A stretch of DNA of 64,000 bases, from contig CP126200.1 in NCBI GenBank assembly GCA_030272155.1, positions 4,030,001-4,094,000 of the forward strand, in the 5' to 3' direction. This DNA is from Tetradesmus obliquus. Its lineage: Eukaryota; Chlorophyta; Chlorophyceae; Sphaeropleales; Scenedesmaceae. Shown piece after piece: positions 32,370-42,210 of the stretch. The position numbers and the translations under genes were made by a program. Each line of letters begins with the position of its first letter. Position 1 is the stretch's first letter. Below the pieces are notes generated by a model that saw nothing but the letters and a program-made list of their open reading frames with translations, ran no database searches and had not been told where the DNA came from.

Positions 32370-32929
32370 ACAACCTCATACAACTCCTTCTGCACCATAG
32401 CACTTGCGCGCCATAGCCTATGGCGAGACGGTCTCGCCCCTGTAAGGGCGGCAAGTACATCAGTGACATCAGTGACATCAGTGGGGACGATGAAGGTGAG
32501 GCCATCTCTATTCCGTGTAAGGTAGACCACCCAAAACCTTACACGACCGTGCTAGGCAGCATGCTCATGTTGGTAGACTACTGCCTAGAAGGGTTGAAAG
32601 AGTATACTGTGTTGATAACGTAGCACGTTGAGGCGCTTTGCAGGCGCAGGGAGGCGGTGCCTGCGAAAGCTATTATTTTTAGTGTTGCGCCGTTTAACCT
32701 AACATAGTCTACTATTGAAAGTGCCCTCAGGCGGCGGAGACGGACCGCCAGGGCGCGAGCAGAATCCTTCCTCCGGCTTTCGCCGGCCGTATCTCAGAGT
32801 CCTGAGAAATTCTGCCCCGGTTCGGTTTCGAACTTGGTATGACCAGGTACCTTGCGATTCCAATTTACCACCAATGCCCGCAAGGGTATGGTGTCGAATG
32901 GGTTATATGAAATCTTTCTTTCTTTCTTT
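32345..32929 (+). other. Right-arm-only sequence ending in a (CTTT)n tail
   Basis: About 585 bases lie between the coding exon at 33609-32930 and the downstream exons of the same gene. The sequence holds GACATCAGT triplets near 32462, self-complementary stretches (GGCGGAGACGGACCGCC, CTCCGGCTTTCGCCGG), a GGTTCGGTTTCGAAC stretch, and ends ATATGAAATCTTTCTTTCTTTCTT. A 3' simple-sequence tail is typical of SINE/LINE insertions, but I found no flanking target duplication. It could equally be an intron of the minus-strand gene. Confidence 0.35.
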
Positions 32930-33609
32930 CTACCACTGCACCACGTATTCTTCGCCTCGCCAGGCACTAGAAGCGCCCATGGCCTGCGCAGCGCTCACTG
33001 CAGCTGCTGCTGCACCTGCTACGGCTGCAGCTGCTGCATGGTCTTCACCCCTGCCAGTTGCTGCTGCAACTGCTGCCGCTACTGCGGCCACGGCTGTTGC
33101 TGCGGCTAGAACTTCTTCGGAAGGGCATTGCCTTGCTGCAGGGTTGGAGCAGCCACTAGTGGCTGCAAGTGCTTGCTGCTTGATTAGTAATCGCTGCATC
33201 TGCTCCCAGCCGGCACACAGCAGGTCAGGAGCACACTGCAACAACACATGCCTACTGAGTGCCTCTGGCAGCCTGCCCCACAGCTGCTGGCTGCCCGCAT
33301 GCACTTGATGCACCAGCTGGGCCACGAGTTGTGGCGTATTGGATCCTATCAGGCCAACTTGCTGTAGGTCACATCTGTCTGCAGGAGCTGCCAGCCGACA
33401 GCCACTATGCACCAGTGGGCCAGCCTTGAGCTGCAGCATGCCTGCCAGGCTGCCCTGCTGTTGCACGGCGTCCACCAGGTGCTGCCAGACATATGGCGTG
33501 CACTTGTTGTACTGGTACACAGCTGCCAGCTTCTGAGCTGCTTTCGGGGCGGCTGCTTTGCTGCTGCTAGGCGCTAGGCTGCCGACAAGGGCCTGGTTGA
33601 CCTTGGTCG
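32930..33609 (-). CDS. Right-arm exon of an unidentified Ala-rich protein
   Basis: The minus-strand frame after a CGCTCGCAG acceptor reads LPTKVNQALVGSLAPSSSKA, then AAVYQYNKCTPYVWQHLVDA, LVHQVHAGSQQLWGRLPEAL and LLCAGWEQMQRLLIKQQALA, followed by a long Ala-rich segment and a TAG. The composition up to the Ala run is protein-like and contains helical Leu/Gln patterns. The left arm keeps only the first 13 or so codons before its foreign segment begins, so this is the only surviving copy. No family is recognised. Confidence 0.5.
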
Positions 33610-34520
33610 GCAGCCTGCGAGCGGCGGTGGACGGCAAAAAGAGGGTACACAAGCAGCACGGTCAGGTGTGGGAGCACAAGCACAGAAAATGTACAAACAC
33701 AAATGGACCAAGCTGCCCCCTGACAGCTGGCCTAGAGCCAGGCTCTGTTCACACCAAACTCAGCTGCAACCAGCACACCACTGCCTTCATGTTGGCTGCT
33801 GCAGCAACCAATAACAAGCTCCTGCCAGCAGCACTGGTTACAAACGCAAACAAGCTGTCTGCAGGAAATACTAGGGGACACTGGTTGCAAAACGCAACCA
33901 ACCTGCCTGCAGGGCTGCAGGTAATACATCCACCACGCACAGAACAGGACCCCGTGCGCCCCCAGCATGCTCATGACAGAATATCAGGTCATTTCATTTC
34001 TTCGCTCGTATGAATCTGGCGCTGCAGCAGCGTCACCTCACCAGCCAGGGTGCCCCTGTGGTTGTAGTAGCTGGGGTTGTTGTGCTGCTGCCCGTAACCT
34101 TCCCATGTTACGTTGGACGATCAGTGGATACGTTGGCAAAGGGCCATGGTGATCTTAACACGTTTTTTGGAGTTCATATGCTTTTGAAATACGACTACAA
34201 CCTATATCAGTTCGGCAGCTCACTGGCACACATCGCGGTATGCCCTTTATCTTTCACAGTATGCAGCAGCATGCCCCCTATCTGCAGCATGTCATGCAGT
34301 AAATGTCTGCTCCACAATTGTAGAACCACAACTGCTGCTGAAGTATATTGCCCCCTGGTTTGACTCAAAATATAGTATGTGCTGCCCACGGGAAAGCACC
34401 AGCCCGGCACCTGGTGCCTGGCAGGCAGCATGGCAGGCAGAGCGCCCCCACAAAACCCCGAGGCTGTTACACACTGTGAAGGCTACACGGCGAACCACCT
34501 CCGCCCCCATTTCAACCCAG

Positions 34521-35247
34521 CGTTTGGCAACTTATACGATGCGCGCCACCAGAAGGACGGCTCCAGCAGCAAGCTGCCTGCTCCACTCGTGCGGCTGCAC
34601 CAGCTCTACTACAACCGGGACAGCTCTGCAGGCCAGGGCACAGTGTCAGGCAGTGGCGGCTCAGTCGGCTCTACACAGGTAGATCTGCAGGAGCGGAGTA
34701 TCTCTCGCTGTAGAATAGATCGGAGGGAGTCGCCTGCCGGTGCTTGTTCATTGCTAAAGAGCAAAAGCACAGTATGTGCGTTTGGTTTCTGCCATGCTTG
34801 ATGGCAACGTTGCGCAACGTTATAACTAGCCTTGACAGCAGCAGCATATCCCTGATTACACAATGTTACGCTACCTACCTCACTGGCTTGGTCAAGTGTT
34901 GCGTTCAAGAGCGCTTGCTATCATGTAGCAGACTGCTCAGTGTTTACAGCCATATATCACAACTGTTGAACATTTTGCAACATACTGCTTCTATCATTGT
35001 CACTGCTGTGCAGGGCCGCCGCTTCTCACAGCCACCTTTCCCTGTAATCGGGGGTGTGGAGCGCGCAGCAGGAGCAGCAGCAGAGGCGCCAGGGCCGGAC
35101 AGCGGGCAAGAAGATGCTGGTATGCTGCTGGATGTGTCCGCGTTTGCAGCGACGCAGAATGACACCGGCACGCAGGCAGGCGCAGCAGCAGGTGCAGAAG
35201 CAGGGGGTGATGCTTCGACTCCTAGCAGGCGTTCTGCCAGGCTTGCA

Positions 35248-35282
<35 letters not shown>

Positions 35283-36710
35283 CTATGGGGATGGTGCGCC
35301 GGCAGCAGCAGTATTAGGAGGAAGAGGTGCAGACGCAGCAGGTGATGATGGCTTGACTCCTAGTAGGCGTTCTGCCAGGCTTGCAAGCCAGCTGCAGCAG
35401 CCGCAGCAGCAGATGCAGCATGAGCGTGGTGCGCAGGCAGCAGCAGCATCATCATCATCATCATCAGCAGCAGCAGAGAGGGGTGCAGATGCGGGAAGGG
35501 ATCACGCAACCCCTAGCAGGCCTGGCAGGCATGCAAGCCAGCTGCAGCAGCAACAGCTTGGGGACGGTGTACAGGCGGCTGCAGCAGCAGCAGCAGCAGC
35601 GACAGAAGCTGAAGCTGATGGCGCGTCTAAGCGCTCCAGCAGACTAGCATCGCAGCAGCAGCTGGCAGCAGCAGCAGCAGCAGCAGCAACGCCTGCACCG
35701 CCTAACACTGCTGCTGCCCGTGAGCAGGGTGCTGCTGAGTTTGCAGATGCTTTGCAGTACAAGGAGGTGCTGCAGAATTCTGGGTTCTCTCCTAGCTCTG
35801 TCAAGACACTGCTGGTAGAGAACATGGGGGTGAGCTTGCCTTGTTAACGTATGATCAAAGAAATTGCAGCTGGATGTTGCGTTGTGGACATTATTGCACA
35901 GTAATGAGTTGGTTGCATTGGGAGCAATTTTGGCGCTTTGCTGCGGATGCGGATGCAAGGTATTTGTAGGCCGTGGCATTCGTCTGCATCTGATTCCAGT
36001 GCATGTTATGTCCCTGTTGTCCTGCAGGTGCGCACCTGCACTGCAGTTCCTATGCTTGGGCACATGCTACCTGCTTGTGAACAACATAAACCAGCCATGC
36101 ATGCATTTTTACGTGGTATCTTCACCATGTCATCATCAACCCTGTTTCACTGTTGTGCTGGCTGTTGCGACTGCTGCTGCAGGCTGCCTTAGCTGCTGCT
36201 GTTGAGGCTGGTGTGCCGCCAAGCGACAAGCAGACTGCCCGCCCGCCAGGTGCCGAGAAGCCAGTCGGCCGTCTGCCGCGTGACACAGGGGGTGGTGCAG
36301 GCAAGCCTGAGGGCAGGCGCAAGAAGGCCGGCGGCAAGGGCGGCAAGGGCGGCAGTGCAGGTGGCAGCAAGGGCCGGAAGCGCAAGCTGTCGGATGAGGA
36401 CAGTGCTGAGTTGGGTGGGGGCAGCAGCAGTGATGATGAATGGGGATCCGGTGGTGCAGCAGACGGCAGCGAGGAGGAGGAGGAGGATGCAGCAGACAGT
36501 GGGGATGGGGAGAGCGAGCTGCAGGCGGAAGCATCAGATGGTGCAGCAGCGGAGGCAGCAGCAGCTGAGTGCGAGCTGCAGGAGGCAGCAGTATGTGGTG
36601 CTGCAGCAGCAGCAGCAGAAGCAGCAGCAGCAGCTGCAGCAACAGGAGAAGTGGAAGACGGATCCAGGGCGAAGCGAGCACGTATGAAGCCAGCGAGGCT
36701 TAGGGACTAA
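34521..36710 (+). CDS. Nuclear-type protein with RRSARL repeats, 5' end missing
   Basis: Exons 34521-34678, 35014-35829 and 36183-36710 join in phase. The first, after a TTCAACCCAG acceptor, reads AFGNLYDARHQKDG...LVRLHQLYYNRDSSA. The second holds four spaced repeats built on TPSRRSARLA(R/S)Q, separated by Gln and Ala runs, and ends LQNSGFSPSSVKTLLVENM. The third is Lys/Gly-rich with nuclear-localisation-like GRKRKLSDEDSAE, then acidic (EEEEEDAADSGDGE), and ends KRARMKPARLRD. This basic/acidic layout suits a chromatin or condensin-like protein, but I cannot name the family. No initiation codon is available: the first exon begins 3 bases past the border of the inverted duplication, so upstream exons have been displaced or lost. 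Confidence 0.6.
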
Positions 36711-37075
36711 GCGGAGGAGTCTGTGCGGCACATACATTCAAACATGCTATTGTACAGCTAGTGTGTGTATTGTGGATCAGCGCAAGCACATGCAGGGTGT
36801 GCCTGGAGGGATGTCTGGCAGACGTACCTTGTGATATGAACAGTTGACATGGTTACATGTTGTGGACACTGCATTGCTTTGCACTTCACCCCAAGCATGC
36901 TGTCCTCTGTCTTGATGTGGCAGCAGGAGGGATGACATGCATGCTGGCTGCTGCTGCCACTGCTGCTTGTTGTCCTTTGGTATCAACATCAGCATGGACT
37001 ACCAGCACATGCTGATATCCTTTATTATCATCCTGCAGCTGCAGCATCAGCGGCGATGGCATGCTAGCAGCTGCA

Positions 37076-37076
<1 letters not shown>

Positions 37077-37121
<45 letters not shown>
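37077..37121. repeat. (CTG)n tract
   Basis: About 15 CTG triplets lie in the intergenic region after the RRSARL gene. Similar long runs occur at 44460-44545 (coding) and 56841-56884 (intergenic), showing the general CAG/CTG expansion tendency of this genome. Confidence 0.9.
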
Positions 37122-37221
37122 GCTGTGCTCGCGTACGGGCACAAGCTCGACGTAACATTATTAACAACTCATATATTGTATATGTAAACGTGTTTGAGCA
37201 GTGATTCGAGGCTCATTTGCA

Positions 37222-37360
37222 CAATCCACAACATGATCCACACGCGATCGAGGCTTATCCACAACGGTTGTGGACCGTTCCGGTTGTGGACGGCCTTGTG
37301 GACGGCCCCAGCCCGTTGTGGATGGCTTGTGGATGGTCTGCTGTGGATGACTTGTGGATT
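37222..37360. repeat. Cluster of TGTGGA / TCCACA hexamers
   Basis: Three TCCACA copies (37223-37263) are followed by seven TGTGGA copies up to 37359, several in the contexts TTGTGGAC or TTGTGGAT at 13-18 base spacing. The arrangement, inverted then direct, resembles clustered protein-binding or subterminal transposon motifs. Host function is unknown. Confidence 0.6.
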
Positions 37361-37787
37361 TGCTTTGACCACAGTGTTTTTTGTTACAGCTGACGTGTCA
37401 TCGACAGTTGCGCTCGCATGTCTAAGCCTGAGACAAATTTCGTATGCGCAAATCCATGAAGACCAAAAACGGTTATTATAGCGGAATTGTTGTTGCGCGA
37501 GGCGCTGGCATTTCAGAGCGTCGAAGGGCAGTAACAGTCGCTGGATACGTCGAAGCAGGCCAGCAAATCTGCCTTGAATTTCTCACATTGTTGTTCCAAA
37601 ACAAGTGCGATAAACACGACCCCTGGCTCTGCTTTGTCGACACGTTCAATGGCCTCTGGTGTTTGTGTGCTTGGGTTTTGACTTTGCCAGAGGTTGCGCG
37701 CTGGTTTTTCAATCCAGGAAGTCAGAAACAGCATCTTTAGATGTGAGCAAAAGAAATAGTGCGCTTCGAAGATGGTGGGAGGAGTGG
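37361..37787. other. Unassigned region with overlapping open frames on both strands
   Basis: A 98-codon plus-strand frame (37444-37740, starting MRKSMKTKNGYYSG) and a 114-codon minus-strand frame (37857-37513, containing LTSWIEKPARNLWQSQNPS) overlap. Both have fairly balanced composition and neither matches a family I know. The minus-strand frame continues from the duplicated 37788-38250 segment (SPGVADEALRPP), so this may be the body of the element whose end was copied into the left arm. Confidence 0.25.
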
Positions 37788-38250
37788 GTGGTGGCCGGAG
37801 GGCTTCATCTGCCACCCCGGGCGACTGTAGCCATATCAAGCCATGCGCCTCGCACACAAGCAGGAGACTATCGTCCGGGATACGGAGTCACCGACTCCAC
37901 AATTTGCTTGAAGGCATCTGATCAAGTGAAGACACATGGACAGACGCAGTACAGGCTTGCGTAACATGAGCGCAAGCAACCCCTAGTTTTCATCAGCACA
38001 CCCGATCAGCAACACGGGGCACGGGGCAACGATAAATTGCATATGTGTCATGCAACCTGGTCGAAGCATCCTAGGCAAGCGTCCGGCTGTCAGTCAAGCG
38101 CAAACCCGCGAATCGTCTGTGTCACAAGGAGATATTTCACAAGCGACAGCGTCCAGACTCTGGTTGGCTCTTTCACAAGGGAGTGGTTCAAAGTGTTATT
38201 GAGACGTTCAATATTACTGATCGAGCTCAAATTTGCATCAACGAAGTCGG
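37788..38250. repeat. Second copy of the 465-base segment found in the left arm
   Basis: This is the reverse complement of 11090-11553 with scattered mismatches (for example TTATTGAGACGTTCAATATTACTGATC here). It lies outside the right arm, 3.3 kb beyond its outer border, so it is not part of the arm symmetry. The flanks differ on both sides apart from a short shared CGGCAGCCT near the 38270 end. Confidence 0.85.
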
Positions 38251-38338
38251 GGCTCTTGGCGACAGTTTTCGGCAGCCTGATCATGGCTCAAGTTCATTTA
38301 TCAAAGTAAACAGAGCTGTTGTGGGTTTTTGAAGCCGT

Positions 38339-38485
38339 ATGGGAGCGGCAGTGTCGCGCGGCCAGCTGGTGGAGCCCACCACTGCGAAGCGGACTCGGGA
38401 GTCAAAAGTCCAGCAGAGGCACGTTGTGAATCTTAGTAATGAGGATTCATGGATTTTACTCGCAGCGATAGCCAGCGAGCAATGA
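38339..38485 (+). CDS. Candidate first exon of the giant kinase (N-myristoylation-like start)
   Basis: A short frame begins MGAAVSRGQLVEPTTAKRTR and is open for 48 codons. Met-Gly with Ser at position 6 fits the N-myristoylation consensus, which would suit a membrane-tethered kinase. It lies directly upstream of the first securely placed kinase exon. I could not identify a convincing donor linking the two, so the assignment is tentative. Confidence 0.25.
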   Translation: MGAAVSRGQLVEPTTAKRTRESKVQQRHVVNLSNEDSWILLAAIASEQ

Positions 38486-38604
38486 GTCACGGAAGAGCCA
38501 GAATTCGTGGCTCGCCCATACACGCTTAGGATGCTGTGCTGCAGCAAAAATTACAACTGGGGGCAGCGATGTTGTATATTTCACGCCTATCATCTGCCTG
38601 CTAG

Positions 38605-39393
38605 TCCGCTGCAGTCAGCCCTACTCAGGTATCCGCTGCTGCTGAATGCAGGGTGCAGCTGCTGGAAGAGCTCGTGCAGGGCCCAACGCAGAGCAGGCGT
38701 CAGCAGTTGTTGAAGCAGCTCACGCCAGACAGCTGTCATGGCGGCACACAGGGCTATTTCCTGCCAAGCGCGCCAGAAGAGTTCAAGCTTGGTGAGTCAC
38801 AGCTCGAGCACGCCTGCTCACTTGAGGGTATGCATTAAGGGGCCCCAGCCACACTGCCTGTGCGGTCCCAAAGCTGTGCAGTAGGTCCTGCTCCTGCGCC
38901 GAGGCGCTGCCTGGGTTACAGTCGTGTAGTGTACCTGCTTGCTGCTGCTGAGCTGCGTTGGCTGCTGTTTGATGCTCGTCCTGCAGGATGTCTCATTGCA
39001 GCTGGGAGCTATGGTCGGGTGTATGCAGGTTAGATGAGCCAGTACAACAGCACTGGGGCAGCTCAGCAGTTGCGGCTCTGCAGGAAGCAGCAGCTCAGGC
39101 TAGCTTGGCACAGGCCCAACACAAGGATCAGCAGCCGCGCATTGCAGTGGTGCAGCAGCACTGTGCAACAGCAGCCCAGGGCCCTGCCTGTGTCAGCCTT
39201 CGCTGCTGCTTTGATCAGCCTCTGCTGCATGGCCCTGCGCACTGCAGCAGCCACTGCCGCTTCGCAGCAGAGCATTTGAAGTTAATGTAATGATGCGTCA
39301 ACCTCCTTGCAGTGGCCAGCAGCCCATGCCCAAATCATAGGCACTCACCTGCAACGCGTGCACGCCCGTGCTGCCTCTTCCTCATCGTCGTCG

Positions 39394-39425
<32 letters not shown>

Positions 39426-39755
39426 GTCGTCGTCGTCGTCGTCGTTGTCGTACGCCGGTGTTGCTTGCAGGATCGTACTGCGGCAGCCCAGCAGCACTCA
39501 AGCTGCTCATTCTTGAGGAGGAGTCAGCAGCAGCCATATTGAATGAGGTGCGCCTGTGCCTCAAGCTCAACCACAAGAATTTGGTGCGGCTGCTGGACTG
39601 CGCAGTGGTCAGCACCTCATCATGGCAGCCCGCCACACCCCGGGTGAGCATTGAGAAGCTGCGCCTGCTGCTGCAGCTGCAGCAGCGGTCATTCAACTTC
39701 AGTGCAGCAGTTGTGCCACGCATGCTGTCTTGATAATTCACGTTTTCAGGATGGC

Positions 39756-39787
<32 letters not shown>

Positions 39788-42175
39788 GCAGGTTCCTGGC
39801 ATGCGTCAACAGACACCCAAGACTTACGGCAGCAATCAGTTGGCTTGCTCCCATTCATTGTGTGCATCCATCGGGCAGATCAGACGCTCACACGCGCTGC
39901 ACCATTCTGGTTAATGTGTCGGTCCCCACGCCCTCGCGTGCCGTTGCTTGTCTGCACATCTGCTGACGCCAGTTTAGATCCTCTGCGTGCATGTATTCCA
40001 CGTATGATGAAACCTTATGTAATCGCTATGTGTACATCTGTCGTGGCCTGCAGGCTTCTGGCGGCAATTGGCTCAGCAGCAGCCCCGCAGCTGCCAGCCT
40101 GCAGCCGCCAAGCCCCTGCCAGTACAGTTACCTGCCGCTGCTCACCACCCCAGCTGCAGCACAGGACGACCAGCAGCAGCAGCAGCAGCTGCCAGGCTCT
40201 CCGACAGCGGCAGCAGCAGCAGCAGCAGCTGGCCACAGCGTCATCGCGCGTGCCTCGGAGCCGCATCGCTTCACCGGCTTGATCACCGGCTTGATCACAG
40301 GCAATGATTTGCTGAGTCAGCATGACTCGCAGCAGCGGCAGCTGGGGCTGGTGTCGCCTGCAGGGCATGCGTGTTTTGAGGTGTGGATTGCTATGGAGCT
40401 CTGTGATGGCGGCACGCTTGCCGAGCAGGTGCAGCGAGGCTTCCAATACTACCCAGAAAGCAAGCAGGTCAACATGGTGAGCACAGGCTTGCTATAAACA
40501 GGGAGTTTGCCGAGTTCTTAGCTTGTAAAGCAGATGCCGAAGCGCTCATAGAAAACACGTCTATTCTAGAGGATTGTCAGCTTGGTGCTGTCTCACTTCT
40601 TACACCTGAAACCTTAAGTAGAGGCTGAGCTGCAGTCGATAAACTCAGCGTTCTAGGGCTCAGCATGCATGCGCTGCACCCTTGCTGCCTGGTAAGCTAT
40701 GTGCTGCTGTACTGAGCATGTAATGGAAGGGGTTTCTGTGACACACGGCCGTCGTGTGCATGTGCATGCATGACTCACAGGCATGCTGTCAGCAGGCCAG
40801 CACAGCCAGCAGTGCATGCCCCAATAGATGCGCTAAAAAAAGCATACACTTCGTAGGTCTCGACTGCTGCTCAACAGATACCTGTGCTGCGCTCTGCTGC
40901 CACGCTGCTACTGCCCTGCCTGGCCTGCAGGAGCTGCTGCTGCTGTTGGCAATCGACATCGCGCGCGCGCTGTCGTACATGCATTCGGAGCACGTGTGCC
41001 ACGGCGACCTGAAGAGCGAGAACGTGCTGCTCAAGTCCGAGCTGCCATCCTCCTTTAGCGGCAGCGTCGGCTGCGGAGGCGCCAGCAGCTGCTTCGGCAG
41101 CAGCGATGAGTGCAGCTGGCTGGGTATGCTCTGCAGCACTGCCAGCAGCAGTACCTGCACCAGCCGCTGCAGGCGCCACAGCGACGAGTCCTGCTTCTCC
41201 TGCTGCAGTGGCAACGGCAATGGCAGCAGCGCAGCGGGGCAGGGCGGTGCGGCGAGCAGCGGCTGGTGCATCAGCCGGCAGGGGCCTGGCAGCGTAAGCA
41301 GCTCTACAAGCAGCAGCCCTGTATCCGGCTCGCGGCACGGCCACAGCAGCAGGGGCGCTGCCTTTTCGCGCAGCGGCAACCTGCTGTCTTTCTCCGGGCT
41401 GTGCTGCCTGGCGCCGGGGGCAGCGTGCTTGGGTGAGGAAATGGATGATGAGGCGTGCCGGCTGCAGATGGATCAGCAGCAGCAGGAGCAGCAGCAGCAG
41501 CATGCTGCGCCGGCCAGCGGCACCCACCCGAGCTGCCTGTGGAGCGGCTGCAGCGTATCAGAGATCAGCCGGCACAGCCTGGACGTTGCTGGCGACTGCG
41601 CTGCTGCTGCTGACACTTGCTTGGAAGCTGAGGAGCAGCAGTTTGGCACAGTGGGAGATGACTATGCAGGCATGGGGCCTATCAGTGGTCAGATCTGTAG
41701 CTTCACGCCTGTTGCCAGCAGCAACGTGTCATTCTGCCAGGAGGACGTAGAAGTGTTTGATGAAGCAGCGGCAGCGGCGGCGACGCCTGCCGTGCAGCAG
41801 CAGCAGCATCTGGACTTGGTGAGTGCGCTGCAGGCAGCTCAGCAGCAGCAGCAGCAGCAGCTCTCGTATGAATGCGAGGGCATTCTGCAGCGTGCACCGT
41901 ATGATGGGGGTGAGGAGGAGCACATTGCGCCTCTCAGCCTGTACAACACTGTCAGGGAGCACAGGCGCAGCCGCAGGTTGAGTCAGTCAGCCATGCTGCC
42001 CAACCTACAGGCAGCCATCGCAGCAGCGGCGGCGCGCATGCAGCAGCAGCAGGTGCAGGGCTGGGTGTGCCCGACCTTTAACAACACCACCAGCAGCAGC
42101 GCTACTGGAGAGCCCAGCGATAGCAGCCGCGACGATACAGACGAAATCAGCAGCGAACGCAACGCTTCCAGCCAT

Positions 42176-42210
<35 letters not shown>

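Larger units (their letters stand above)
23321..34517 (-). repeat. Right arm of giant inverted duplication
   Basis: This is the reverse complement of 9911-20522, beginning at CATGGACACGCCC and ending at CCGCCCCCATTTC. It carries its own changes: an extra 157-base MITE unit at 25.2 kb, a longer Ser codon run in the ATPase, a shorter and interrupted (ATG)n tract at 27063-27125, a TGA at 26341-26339, 1-base deletions near 23876 and 31773, and 1.2 kb at 32345-33565 in place of the left arm's 465-base segment. The many scattered substitutions show the arms have evolved separately for some time. Confidence 0.93.

Noticed and set aside
32812-32845. tRNA-like B box (GGTTCGGTTTCGAAC)
   Set aside because: No A box, acceptor stem or anticodon arm can be folded around it. 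It is kept only as a weak SINE hint.
9911-34517. Possibility that the inverted duplication is a plain assembly foldback
   Set aside because: The arms differ by many scattered substitutions, private stops, microsatellite lengths, a private extra MITE unit and a 1.2-kb versus 465-base replacement. Simple foldback chimeras would be near-identical. It remains worth checking with reads.
37255-37263. TTATCCACA, an exact bacterial DnaA box
   Set aside because: It is a single match within a TGTGGA/TCCACA cluster in nuclear algal DNA. No bacterial or plastid genes are nearby, so it is taken as part of that cluster.
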